Shown: positions 8,212 through 15,197, counted from the stretch's first letter. The stretch: DNA of 30,786 nucleotides from DASPWW01 sp035461345 (GCA_035461345.1 DATHVJ010000006.1:1-30786); one strand, 5' to 3'. Notes: generated by a model not told the origin, from the sequence alone. Made by a program: numbers and translations.

Positions 8212-8763
8212 TCAGCGGCGGCCAAGCTGCGCCCGGAGACGCTTGATCGCCTTCAGCTCCTCGATGTCCGCGCGATCGACCGGCCGCGCGGCCGCCTGCT
8301 TCATCGCGAGCATGTCGTCTGGCGACGCGACCAGGACGGAGAAGTCCCCGAGGTTGTGGCGCTCAGCTCGTCGGCGCAGTGCGTCGTAGCTGGGGGCTCC
8401 GTCTAGCCGGCGGTGCGTATCGAGCCAACCGACGGAAGTCTTTAGGGTGAGCAGCTCGACGTTGGCAAGCGTGCGCTCGTCGGGCACGAACGGCACGGCG
8501 TCGGGGACGTCGCGCAGTTGCGCTTTCAACCCGACAAGGACGCTACCCAGCGATTCGAGGTTGGTCTCGTCCGGCGCGAAGACGATGTCGAGGTCGCGGG
8601 TGAGGCGCGACGAGCCGAGCAGCATCATCGCGATGCCGCCGACCACTACGAAGTCGACGCCCGCGGCGACGAACCGTCGCAGCATCTCCTCGACGTCGAG
8701 CTCCGGCCACTCCGCGGGCAGCCGGTCCTTAGGATCCAACTCCCTCCCTGACCGTAGGCGCAA
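8212..8763 (-). CDS. nucleotidyltransferase-fold protein, possible toxin of an HTH/NTase pair
   Basis: The 183-residue protein has a minimal nucleotidyltransferase signature: a glycine pair (VVVGGIAMML) followed by SSRLTRDLDIVFAPD, where the D-x-D is the expected metal-binding pair. A second acidic strand is likely around VELLTLKTSVGWLD, and DDMLAMKQAAARPVDRADIEEL resembles the C-terminal helix of AbiEii/MNT-like enzymes, whose members transfer nucleotides to tRNA or protein targets. It overlaps the upstream HTH gene by 35 bases in another frame, a sign of coupling. The start is uncertain: TTG 8763, or TTG 8739 just after GGGAGGGAG. Function as a toxin is inference from the pairing; a housekeeping transferase role is not excluded. 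Confidence 0.7.
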   Translation of the reverse strand: MRLRSGRELDPKDRLPAEWPELDVEEMLRRFVAAGVDFVVVGGIAMMLLGSSRLTRDLDIVFAPDETNLESLGSVLVGLKAQLRDVPDAVPFVPDERTLANVELLTLKTSVGWLDTHRRLDGAPSYDALRRRAERHNLGDFSVLVASPDDMLAMKQAAARPVDRADIEELKAIKRLRAQLGRR

Positions 8764-9061
8764 GTCGACGGATGCCTCGGTACGCGGCCGCGAAATGACG
8801 CAGGCGATCGGCAGAGGACATGCGCAAATTCGAGGCGGTCATGGTCTGGTCCACTTGCGGACCTGCCGCATGAACCGCGACCTCGAGTTCCTGCCCTGCG
8901 GCCGCGATGGCGCGCTCGAGCGTGTCGACGCGGGGATTCGAGCGTCGCGACTCGAGCCGCGCGACCGCGGATTGGGTCGTACCCATCCGCTCGGCGAGCT
9001 CGGCCTGGCTGAGGCCGGCGGCCTCACGTGCCTGCTTGATGGTCGCTCCCGCAGAGATCAT
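8729..9061 (-). CDS. XRE-family HTH regulator, possible antitoxin
   Basis: A 110-residue protein with an N-terminal Cro/C1-type helix-turn-helix at about residues 6-60 (IKQAREAAGLSQAELAERMG, then TTQSAVARLESRRSNPRVDTL). The C-terminal 45 residues (MSSADRLRHFAAAYRGIRRL) carry a helical basic segment probably used to contact its partner. It is transcribed first and overlaps the nucleotidyltransferase gene. The start is well supported: a TAAAAT hexamer lies nine bases before the ATG, and palindromes directly upstream would let the protein repress its own promoter. These are the features expected of an autoregulated antitoxin, but no functional proof exists here. Confidence 0.8.
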   Translation of the reverse strand: MISAGATIKQAREAAGLSQAELAERMGTTQSAVARLESRRSNPRVDTLERAIAAAGQELEVAVHAAGPQVDQTMTASNLRMSSADRLRHFAAAYRGIRRLAPTVREGVGS

Positions 9062-9098
9062 GTGTATCGCATTTTAGCGATATCGCAATAGTGCTATT
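9062..9098 (-). promoter_or_regulatory. promoter and operator of the HTH/NTase pair
   Basis: An AT-rich island in GC-rich surroundings. On the minus strand TAAAAT (complement of 9071-9076) lies nine bases before the ATG, implying a leaderless or nearly leaderless mRNA. Next to it is the perfect palindrome GCGATATCGC (9077-9086). TATCGCA occurs twice in direct orientation (9065-9071 and 9081-9087), and AATAG-TG-CTATT (9087-9098) is an inverted repeat. One or more of these are plausible binding sites for the HTH protein. Confidence 0.6.
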
Positions 9099-9522
9099 CA
9101 CGCCGGTATCGGCTCAGGGAGCGCCTCAACTCGTCCGGGATCGCGGTCTTCTCGCCGCTCGCGAGCTCGATCAGCACGTGGCGCAGCTCGCCATCCGCGA
9201 TCTCGGTCCCGTCGCGCTCGATCCTCAGGCCGCACCGCATCGACGTGCTCCCCAGCTCCTCGAACCACAGCATGACCTCGAACTCCTCGTCGAAGTGAAG
9301 CGGCGCGAGGTAGGTGATTCGCGCCTCCGCGACCACCACGTCGAGGCCGCCGTCGGCGAGCGACGCGTAGCCGCCGACCGCGTCGCGCCATAGCTCGGTC
9401 AGCGCGATGTCGAAGTAGGCGAGGTAGTTGGCGTTGAAGACGACGCCCTGGGGGTCGCATTCGTGGTAGCGGACCCTGAGGCGATGGCGGAAGGGCTCGC
9501 CGATCGCCTCCTCGCGCCTCAG
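9094..9522 (-). CDS. hotdog-fold acyl-CoA thioesterase (4HBT/YbgC type)
   Basis: A 142-residue single-hotdog protein. The signature YHECDPQGVVFNANYLAYFD matches the 4-hydroxybenzoyl-CoA thioesterase/YbgC motif, with the Asp of CDPQG as catalytic residue. It should hydrolyse a cytosolic acyl-CoA. No ATG, GTG or TTG is in frame near the expected N-terminus; the best start is CTG at 9522, which overlaps the TGA of malyl-CoA lyase as CTGA and yields the usual family length. The tight coupling to mcl suggests a substrate made by that enzyme, malyl-CoA being the obvious candidate. This is inference; general housekeeping thioesterase activity is the alternative. Confidence 0.8.
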   Translation of the reverse strand: MRREEAIGEPFRHRLRVRYHECDPQGVVFNANYLAYFDIALTELWRDAVGGYASLADGGLDVVVAEARITYLAPLHFDEEFEVMLWFEELGSTSMRCGLRIERDGTEIADGELRHVLIELASGEKTAIPDELRRSLSRYRRE

Positions 9523-10568
9523 AGCTCGTACGCCTTCGCCAGCTCGGGGTCGCGCTCGGCGAGCATCTCGGCGAGCGAGACCATCACCTTGCACTGCTTC
9601 CAGGTGGCGTCGTCCTGCATCCGCCCGTCGATGATGTGGACCCCGCGACCGTCGGGGATCGCCTCCAGGACCTTCTTCGCGAACTTCACCTCTTCGGGGT
9701 CGGGGCTGAACACGCGCTTGGCGATCTCGATCTGGCGCGGGTGGAGCGACCACGCCCCGACGCAGCCGAGCAGGAACGCCGCCCGGAACTGCGCCTCGCA
9801 GCCCACGTCGTCGGAGATGTCGCCGAAGGGCCCGTAGAAGGGCAGGATCCCGGCCGAGTTGCAGGCGTCGACCATGCGCGCGATCGAGTAGTGCCACGGG
9901 TCCTGCTGAAAGCTCGCCCGCGGCGCCTCGGGGTTATCCGGGTCGGGGTCTTCGACGACGCGATAGGCGGGGTGGCCGCCTCCGACCCTGGTCGTCTTCA
10001 TCCGCCGCGACGCGGCGAGATCGGCCGGGCCGAAGCTCATCCCCTGCATCCGCGGGCTGGCAGCGGCGATCTCCTCGACGTTGGAGACGCCGAGCGCGGT
10101 CTCGAGGATCGCGTGCACGAGCAGGGCCCGCTTCAGCCCCGCCTTCGCCTCGAGCTGGGCGAGCAGGCGGTCGACGTAATGGATGTCCCACGGCCCCTCG
10201 ACCTTGGGCACCATCACCACCTCGAGCTTGTCGCCGATCTCGGAGACCAGGCGGAGGAAGTCGTCGAGTGCCCACGGGCTGTCGAGGCTGTTGACACGCG
10301 TCCACAGCGCGGTGTTGCCGAAGTCGGTGCTCTTGGCGAGCTCGATCAGGCCCTCGCGGGCGGCCTCCTTGCGGTCGGCGGGGATGGCGTCCTCGAGGTT
10401 GCCCAGCAGCACATCGGTCTTGCCGAGCATGTCGGGGACCTTGGAGACCATCTTCTCGTTGCTCGCGTCGAGGAAGTGGATCATCCGCGCGGGCTTGACC
10501 GGGATCTCGAGCGGCGGCTCCGGGGCCTCGAGCGCGAGGGGATGTGTGAACTGGCGTGGGTTTCGCAT
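9519..10568 (-). CDS. mcl: L-malyl-CoA / beta-methylmalyl-CoA lyase
   Basis: HpcH/HpaI-CitE superfamily TIM-barrel lyase. It cleaves beta-methylmalyl-CoA to propionyl-CoA + glyoxylate and interconverts malyl-CoA with acetyl-CoA + glyoxylate, Mg-dependent. The 349 residues match the length of the Chloroflexus-type enzyme, and its hallmark segments are present: GNLEDAIPADRKEAAR, VVMVPKVEGPWDIHYVD, FGPADLAASRRMKTTRVGG, FYGPFGDI, GCVGAWSLHPRQI and MQDDATWKQ. Metal ligands are expected in the VEGP and GPAD regions. The ATG is clear, with TAAGCT seven bases upstream. It is first in a two-gene unit with a thioesterase and divergent from an acyl-CoA dehydrogenase; ecm and ccr nearby place it in the ethylmalonyl-CoA pathway. 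Compared with plain CitE proteins (about 280 residues) it is clearly the longer Mcl type. Confidence 0.92.
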   Translation of the reverse strand: MRNPRQFTHPLALEAPEPPLEIPVKPARMIHFLDASNEKMVSKVPDMLGKTDVLLGNLEDAIPADRKEAAREGLIELAKSTDFGNTALWTRVNSLDSPWALDDFLRLVSEIGDKLEVVMVPKVEGPWDIHYVDRLLAQLEAKAGLKRALLVHAILETALGVSNVEEIAAASPRMQGMSFGPADLAASRRMKTTRVGGGHPAYRVVEDPDPDNPEAPRASFQQDPWHYSIARMVDACNSAGILPFYGPFGDISDDVGCEAQFRAAFLLGCVGAWSLHPRQIEIAKRVFSPDPEEVKFAKKVLEAIPDGRGVHIIDGRMQDDATWKQCKVMVSLAEMLAERDPELAKAYEL

Positions 10569-10581
10569 CCGCGGGAGCTTA
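10569..10581 (-). promoter_or_regulatory. -10 element of mcl
   Basis: TAAGCT (complement of 10576-10581) ends seven bases before the mcl ATG, the spacing expected for a leaderless transcript. Its TAA is also the stop codon of the SnoaL-like remnant, so the promoter sits on the end of the dead gene. No -35 box is evident. Confidence 0.45.
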
Positions 10582-10769
10582 TTCGGACAGCCCCGCCGCC
10601 TTCATCGCCCGGTCGCGGTCCAGGTGGAACTCCAGCCGTCGCAGCCTGTCGCCCGCGTCGACGAATCCCTCGAGCTCGGCGCTGTAGCGCTCGTATGGCT
10701 CGAGCCACTCGCGCCAGGCATCATCGCCTCGGCGATCCGGCGCGCCAGCTCGACGTTCTCGCTCGCCAC
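10579..10769 (-). pseudogene. remnant of a SnoaL-like (NTF2-fold) gene
   Basis: Two protein-like pieces lie in different frames. From GTG 10769 the first frame reads VASENVELARRIAEA, the typical N-terminus of SnoaL-like proteins in this bacterial class. One base shift later it continues DDAWREWLEPYERYSAE and then LEGFVDAGDRLRRLEFHLDR, ending DRAMKAAGLSE before TAA; AAGLSE is a frequent C-terminus of the same family. Normal members have about 125-140 residues, so roughly half of the middle is gone as well as the frame being broken. The remnant fills most of the 229 bases between the divergent mcl and acyl-CoA dehydrogenase genes. Recognition of the family is from memory of its termini, not a search. 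Confidence 0.6.
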
Positions 10770-10777
10770 GACCGCAG

Positions 10778-10783
10778 TATCCT
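10778..10783 (+). promoter_or_regulatory. candidate -10 element of the acyl-CoA dehydrogenase gene
   Basis: TATCCT ends 14 bases before the ATG at 10798. The same hexamer precedes clpS. No clear Shine-Dalgarno lies between. Confidence 0.35.
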
Positions 10784-10797
10784 CCCCATCCGCCACC

Positions 10798-12009
10798 ATG
10801 GCCGTCGCGACCCCGACATACGCCGAGAAGACCGACGAGCAGAAGGCGATCACCGAGATGGTGCGCCAGTTCGTCGACAACGAGATCATCCCCGTCGCCG
10901 AGGAGTTCGACCACGAGGACAAGTTCCCCGAGGCGATCGTCGAGCAGATGAAGGAGCTGGGGCTGTTCGGCGTCACGATCCCGGAGGAGTACGGAGGGAT
11001 GGGGCTCGACCTGACCACGTACGCGATGATCGTCGAGGAGCTGTCGCGTGGCTGGATCTCGATCTCGGGCGTCGTCAACACCCACTTCATCGGCTCCTAC
11101 CTGCTGATGAAATTCGGCACGGACGAGCAGAAGGAACACTTCCTGCCGAAGATGGCCACCGGGGAGATCCGGGCTGCGTTCTCGCTGTCGGAGCCCGAGG
11201 TCGGCTCCGATGTCCAGGGGATCAAATCGGTCGCGAAGCAATCCGATGACGGAGCCTGGGAGCTGAACGGGCAGAAGATGTGGGTCACGAACGGGCTGCT
11301 CTCGGGGGTCGTGTTCGTGCTCATGAAGAACGACCCGAAGGCCGACCCGCCGTACAAGGGGATGACGTGCTTCATCACCGAGAAGGAGCCGGGAGCGAGC
11401 GAGAACGAGGGCGAGTTCGCGGGTCTGACGATCCCGCCGAAGATCAAGAAGATGGGCTACAAGGGCGTCGAGTCGACCGAGCTCGTGTACGACGGCTACC
11501 GCTGTCCCCCGGAGCGCATCCTCGGCGGCGAAGAGGGGATCGGCCAGGGATTCCGCCAGATGATGGACGCACTCGAGGTGGGGCGGGTGAACGTCGCCGC
11601 GCGCGGAGTGGGCATCGCCCAGCGGGCGCTCGAGTTGGCGCTCCGCTACAGCCAGGAGCGCAAGACGTTCGGACGCCCGATCGCCCACCACCAGGCGATC
11701 CAGTTCAAGCTCGCCGACATGGCGACCAAAGTCGAGGCGGCGCGGCTGCTGACGATGAAGGCGGCGCGGCTCAAGGACGCCGGCGAGCGCTCCGACCTCG
11801 AGGCGGGGATGGCGAAGCTGTTCGCCTCCGAGACCGGCAAAGAGGTCGTCGAGGAGGCGTTCCGGATCCACGGCGGCTACGGGTACTCGAAGGAGTACGA
11901 GATCGAGCGTCTGTACCGCGACGCGCCGCTGCTGTTGATCGGGGAGGGGACGTCGGAGATTCAGCGAATGGTGATCGGCAAGAAGCTGCTCGAGCGGCAC
12001 GGGGTGTGA
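10798..12009 (+). CDS. acyl-CoA dehydrogenase, candidate methylsuccinyl-CoA dehydrogenase
   Basis: FAD-dependent acyl-CoA dehydrogenase, 403 residues. The N-terminal helical domain contains FGVTIPEEYGGMGLDL, the FAD/substrate motif FSLSEPEVGSDVQGI leads to the beta domain (MWVTNG), and the C-terminal domain has RKTFGRPIAHHQAIQF and HGGYGYSKEYEIERLYRD. The catalytic base is expected to be the Glu of IGEGTSEIQR. It passes electrons to electron-transfer flavoprotein. The ATG at 10798 starts MAVATPTYAEKTDEQ, normal for the family; the long open frame upstream is antisense to mcl. Location beside mcl and near the MaoC, ecm and ccr genes suggests oxidation of methylsuccinyl-CoA to mesaconyl-CoA; general short- or branched-chain dehydrogenation is the alternative. 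Confidence 0.9.
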   Translation: MAVATPTYAEKTDEQKAITEMVRQFVDNEIIPVAEEFDHEDKFPEAIVEQMKELGLFGVTIPEEYGGMGLDLTTYAMIVEELSRGWISISGVVNTHFIGSYLLMKFGTDEQKEHFLPKMATGEIRAAFSLSEPEVGSDVQGIKSVAKQSDDGAWELNGQKMWVTNGLLSGVVFVLMKNDPKADPPYKGMTCFITEKEPGASENEGEFAGLTIPPKIKKMGYKGVESTELVYDGYRCPPERILGGEEGIGQGFRQMMDALEVGRVNVAARGVGIAQRALELALRYSQERKTFGRPIAHHQAIQFKLADMATKVEAARLLTMKAARLKDAGERSDLEAGMAKLFASETGKEVVEEAFRIHGGYGYSKEYEIERLYRDAPLLLIGEGTSEIQRMVIGKKLLERHGV

Positions 12010-12055
12010 GCCGCAAGGCGCACCGCTTGCGTTTCGAGCGTCGCACCGTGTTCGG

Positions 12056-12418
12056 ATGGCACGCGCCCAAGACCTGATCTCAACCGCCTACCAGCGCTTC
12101 ATCGTCGAGGTGCCGGCGCTCGACAAGCTCAAGCTCGTCATCCGGCTGGAGCTGCGCGGGCGGGGCGACGTGCAGGTGTTCCGCGTGCGCACGCCGGGGC
12201 CGCAGATCACCAAGGGCGAGCCCGATGACGCTCGGGTCAGCGTGTCGATCGCGCGCTCGCACTTCAACGAGCTCGCCACTGAGGGCCGGCTCAAGGATTG
12301 GCGCGACGCGTACGAGCACGGTCAGATCAAGATCAGCGGCGATCGCCGCGTGCTGCGCCTGGTCGAGAACGTGATCGATCGCCACGAGCAACGGGCTCGG
12401 GTGAAGAGGAGGCGCTGA
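12056..12418 (+). CDS. small SCP2-like (sterol carrier) protein
   Basis: A 120-residue basic protein. The central and C-terminal part (ARVSVSIARSHFNELATEGR, then LKDWRDAYEHGQIKISGD) has the alternating strand and terminal-helix layout of SCP2-type lipid-binding domains, which cradle a hydrophobic ligand. The start ATG lies 46 bases after the acyl-CoA dehydrogenase and the gene runs into the AlkZ-like gene at a CTGA junction. The basic C-terminus RARVKRRR is unusual for SCP2 domains. The family assignment rests on general resemblance and is moderate; the role may be acyl-CoA or lipid binding. Confidence 0.55.
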   Translation: MARAQDLISTAYQRFIVEVPALDKLKLVIRLELRGRGDVQVFRVRTPGPQITKGEPDDARVSVSIARSHFNELATEGRLKDWRDAYEHGQIKISGDRRVLRLVENVIDRHEQRARVKRRR

Positions 12419-13524
12419 CGGCGACGCCCCGGCGGCTGCCGCCGTCGCGGCTTGCGAGGGCGCGCTCGGCCGCGCAGCTCCTGCACCGACCGGCGGCCGT
12501 TCGCGATCCTGCCGAGGTCGCGCGGTTGACGGCGGGGATCCAGGCGCAGGACCCGCCGGCGGCGCGGCTCTCCTTTCGCTCCCGGAGCCGGCGGCTCACG
12601 GCCGCGGACGTCGACCGCGCCAGAACGGAGGAGCGCTCCCTGCTGCGCACCTGGCTGATGCGCAAGACGATCCACATCGTCCCCACGGAGGACGCCGGCT
12701 GGATGCTGTCGCTGTTCGAGTCCCCGATCGAGAGATGGTCCAGGCGGCGGCTGGAGCAGCTCGGCATGCCGCACGGAAAGCAGGAGAGGGCGCTGAGGGC
12801 GATCGCCACGGCGCTCGACGACGGCCCCCTGACCCGTTCGGAGGCGGCGGAGCGGATCACCGAGGCGGGGATCGCGCTCAACGCCCAGACCCGCCTGCAC
12901 GCGGTGGGGCTCGCGGTCACCTCGGGGCTGGCCGTGCTCGGCCCCGATCGCGGAGCGCAGTCGATGCTCGTTCGCCGGGAGGACTGGATCGGGGCGCTGC
13001 CGCCGGTCGACCGTGACCGGGCCCTGGCGGAGCTCGCGCGCCGCTACATCAGCGCCTTCGGGCCGGCGACGGACCGCGACTTCGCATACTGGTCGGGGCT
13101 GTCGCTGCGCGACGTCCGAGCCGGGTTGTCCGCGATCTCTCCCGAGCTCGTGGAGATCCGGGTCGGCGAGGAGCGCATGGTGGTGCTCCGCGGTGGGCGT
13201 CCGCGGCTCCCACGGCCCGATCAGGTCCGCATGCTGGGCGGTTTCGACACCTACCTGCTCGGCTACAAGGACCGGGGCTTCGCGACTGGGGATGAGCACC
13301 GGGACACCGTCTCCGACGGGGGCGGTGGCATCTACCCGGTGATCGTGCGCGACGGCGTCGTCGAGGCGGGATGGCGCGTCTCCCGGAAGCGGGGCGAGCT
13401 CGAGATCTCGATCGACGACCGCGAGTTCCCGCGCGAGCTGCAGGCGGCGATCGACCGCGAGATCGCCGACATCCGCCGGTTCGAGGCGCGCCCTGTGACC
13501 CTCACAGGGAATCAGTACGGATGA
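12415..13524 (+). CDS. winged-helix DNA-binding protein, AlkZ-like DNA glycosylase family
   Basis: A 369-residue protein of the HTH_42/AlkZ family, whose studied members excise alkylated or crosslinked bases. The family QxQ element is seen as GIQAQDPPAARLSF (QAQ at about residues 43-45). Further marks are RTWLMRKTIHIVP, ISAFGPATDRDFAYWSGL and the C-terminal LGGFDTYLLGYKDR. The best start is CTG at 12415, overlapping the SCP2-like TGA (CTGA); it gives the family's normal length and N-terminus (TATPRRLPPSRLARARSA). The nearest conventional start, TTG 12298, would overlap the upstream gene by 121 bases and add an Arg-rich non-family stretch. AGGAGG lies just two bases before the CTG, too close for a textbook site. 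Confidence 0.82.
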   Translation: MTATPRRLPPSRLARARSAAQLLHRPAAVRDPAEVARLTAGIQAQDPPAARLSFRSRSRRLTAADVDRARTEERSLLRTWLMRKTIHIVPTEDAGWMLSLFESPIERWSRRRLEQLGMPHGKQERALRAIATALDDGPLTRSEAAERITEAGIALNAQTRLHAVGLAVTSGLAVLGPDRGAQSMLVRREDWIGALPPVDRDRALAELARRYISAFGPATDRDFAYWSGLSLRDVRAGLSAISPELVEIRVGEERMVVLRGGRPRLPRPDQVRMLGGFDTYLLGYKDRGFATGDEHRDTVSDGGGGIYPVIVRDGVVEAGWRVSRKRGELEISIDDREFPRELQAAIDREIADIRRFEARPVTLTGNQYG

Positions 13525-13543
13525 CCTGTCCCTCGCCTCGCAG

Positions 13544-13560
13544 TCGGGGCTTCGCCCCGA
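13544..13560 (+). terminator. hairpin after the AlkZ-like gene
   Basis: TCGGGGC-TTC-GCCCCGA forms a 7-bp stem with a 3-base loop, 20 bases past the stop codon. There is no T-tract. It probably closes the acyl-CoA dehydrogenase to AlkZ-like transcript; a REP-like role is possible. Confidence 0.45.
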
Positions 13561-13587
13561 TGCTCGGCGCCCGGATCACAAGGCCAG

Positions 13588-13593
13588 TACCAT
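13588..13593 (+). promoter_or_regulatory. candidate -10 element of the MaoC gene
   Basis: TACCAT ends nine bases before the ATG at 13603, consistent with a leaderless or very short-leader mRNA. No Shine-Dalgarno is seen. Confidence 0.45.
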
Positions 13594-13602
13594 GCCGCGC
13601 CG

Positions 13603-14127
13603 ATGAACGACGAAGACCATCAGCTCACCACCGACCAGGCGGGGCGCGAGGCGTCAGGTGCCCGCCAGTACGGCCGCTACCTGGAGGAGTTCGAGTCCGG
13701 AGCGGTCTACAAGCACTGGCCCGCGAAGACGGTCACCGAGGCGGACGACCACCTGTTCTGCCTGCTGACGATGAACCATCACCCGCTGCACATCAACGAC
13801 CTCTACGCGTCTCAGTCGCAGCAGGGCCGCAACGTGGTCGTCGGCCCGCTGGTCTACTCGCTGGCGCTGGGGATGTCCGTCGGGGACGTGTCGGGGAAGG
13901 CGATCGCCAACCTCGCCACCGAGGACCTCAAGCATCCGGCGCCGGTCTTCCACGGCGACACCCTGTTCGCGGAGTCCGAGGTGCTCGAGGTGAAGCCGTC
14001 GAGCTCGAAGCCCGACCGCGGCGTCGTCCGCGTCCACACCCGGGTCTACAAGCAGGACGGCACGCTGGTGGCGGAGTTCAAGCGCGCCGTGCTGGTCCCG
14101 CGCAAGCCCGGCGGCGAGTCGGAGTAG
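13603..14127 (+). CDS. MaoC-family hydratase, candidate mesaconyl-CoA hydratase
   Basis: A single-hotdog hydratase of 174 residues. It contains the actinobacterial MaoC pattern YKHWPAKTVTEADDHLFCLL followed by TMNHHPLHIN (the hydratase-motif Asp/His region), GMSVGDVSGKAIANL, and APVFHGDTLFAESEVLE. Family members hydrate 2-enoyl-CoA esters. Between an acyl-CoA dehydrogenase with mcl on one side and ecm on the other, the likely reaction is mesaconyl-CoA + H2O to beta-methylmalyl-CoA, the substrate of Mcl. Alphaproteobacterial mesaconyl-CoA hydratases are about 340 residues with two hotdog domains; this shorter type would have to act as a dimer. A very similar MaoC occurs next to acyl-CoA dehydrogenase and CitE genes in mycobacteria, which keeps a branched amino acid role open. 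Confidence 0.82.
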   Translation: MNDEDHQLTTDQAGREASGARQYGRYLEEFESGAVYKHWPAKTVTEADDHLFCLLTMNHHPLHINDLYASQSQQGRNVVVGPLVYSLALGMSVGDVSGKAIANLATEDLKHPAPVFHGDTLFAESEVLEVKPSSSKPDRGVVRVHTRVYKQDGTLVAEFKRAVLVPRKPGGESE

Positions 14128-14134
14128 GCCGCGA

Positions 14135-14605
14135 GTGGAGGTCGTTACGACCTCCACCGTTCCCGCTCTCGCCGAGGAGGTGTGGCGGCGGGTAGTGACC
14201 CCCGAGGGGATCAACCACGAGCTCTGGCCGTGGATGCGGATGCGTATGCCCCGTTCGCTGCGGGGGAAGACGATTGACGACATCGAGGCGGGGCAGCGGT
14301 TGGGTCGGTGCTGGCTGCTGCTGTTCGGGGTGATTCCGTTCGACTACGACGATCTCGCGCTCGCCGAGCTGGGGCCGGGGTTCCGCTTCCTGGAGCGCTC
14401 GACGATGCTCAGCATGCGCCGATGGGTCCACGAGCGCACGGTCGACCCGATGGGCGAGAGGGCGTGCGAGGTGACGGACCGGGTCGCGTTCGAGCCGCGC
14501 CGGGGCATGGCCCTGCTGCCTGGCTCGGAGCGGCTGACTCAGGCGACCCTGACGCGGATGTTCGCCCACCGCCACCGGCGACTGGTCGCGTGGTTCGAGC
14601 GCTGA
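14135..14605 (+). CDS. SRPBCC-like hypothetical protein
   Basis: A 156-residue protein seven bases after the MaoC gene, GTG start, presumably co-transcribed. The opening VEVVTTSTVPALAEEVWRRV, then TPEGINHELWPWMRMRM, resembles START/SRPBCC (polyketide cyclase-like) domains, in which a helix-grip fold encloses a hydrophobic ligand. The strand pattern in the middle (CWLLLFGVIPFDYDDLALAE, then PGFRFLERSTM) and the C-terminal helix (MFAHRHRRLVAWF) fit that fold. No catalytic residues can be assigned, and the ligand is unknown. Confidence 0.65.
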   Translation: MEVVTTSTVPALAEEVWRRVVTPEGINHELWPWMRMRMPRSLRGKTIDDIEAGQRLGRCWLLLFGVIPFDYDDLALAELGPGFRFLERSTMLSMRRWVHERTVDPMGERACEVTDRVAFEPRRGMALLPGSERLTQATLTRMFAHRHRRLVAWFER

Positions 14606-14606
14606 G

Positions 14607-15191
14607 CTAGTGCGCCTCGTCCGACGCGTGCGCGGGCGGGCGCGATTCCTCGGCCAGTGAGGTGATCTCGAGCGTGCCGCGGGCGGCAGCCTCGAGCTCG
14701 TCGGTCGCCTCCTCGCCCGAACGGGCATAGAGCTCGACCAGGAAGTGGATCACGATCCGCTCCTCCTCGTGCTTGTGGAAACGGACGTGGGTGAAGAACT
14801 CGCGCGTCCCCGAGTCCCCGAAGGCCCCGAAGGTGAGGCTGTCGGCCGCCTCGGGGCCGGAGCAGGTCTCGACCAGATCCTGGTCGACGGTCACAGTGCA
14901 CGATGCGACCCACGGAGTGCCGGCGACCATCCGCTCCCAGCGGTCCACAATCGGGACCACGCGGCCGTCCTCGACGGTCAGGTGAGGCTGGTCGTGCATG
15001 CAGTCCACGCACTGGACGACGGCCTCCTGCACCTCGTCGACGCGCTCCGACGACTCGCCAGTCTCGGGGTCGATGCGGATGATGGCGTCGTAGTGAACCT
15101 GCGCCTCGAGTCGCTGCGACCAGCATCGGTAGCAGCGCAGCCACGCGCTTCGATCCGTGCTCAGCTCGCCGTGCCGGCGCGGCTCGCTCAT
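14607..15191 (-). CDS. hypothetical protein with paired cysteine motifs
   Basis: A 194-residue acidic protein I do not recognise. Near the N-terminus it has CYRC and, about 40 residues on, CVDCMHDQPH, two CxxC pairs that could form a zinc ribbon. The middle (SLTFGAFGDSGTREFFTHVR) and the following FHKHEEERIVIHFLVELYAR look like beta strands and a helix; the tail is Glu/Ala-rich. TACGCT (complement of 15198-15203) ends six bases before the ATG, so the start is well supported and the gene has its own promoter. It lies 35 bases beyond the end of ecm on the same strand and meets the SRPBCC gene tail to tail with one base between. Confidence 0.75.
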   Translation of the reverse strand: MSEPRRHGELSTDRSAWLRCYRCWSQRLEAQVHYDAIIRIDPETGESSERVDEVQEAVVQCVDCMHDQPHLTVEDGRVVPIVDRWERMVAGTPWVASCTVTVDQDLVETCSGPEAADSLTFGAFGDSGTREFFTHVRFHKHEEERIVIHFLVELYARSGEEATDELEAAARGTLEITSLAEESRPPAHASDEAH

Positions 15192-15197
15192 GCGTTC

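Noticed and set aside
6360..8225. Long minus-strand frame antisense to PEP carboxykinase
   Set aside because: No recognisable domain; PEPCK on the plus strand is unambiguous.
13732..13760. tRNA T-loop-like words such as ttcgagtcc near 13690
   Set aside because: They are inside the MaoC coding sequence and no cloverleaf can be drawn around them; no tRNA was found in the window.
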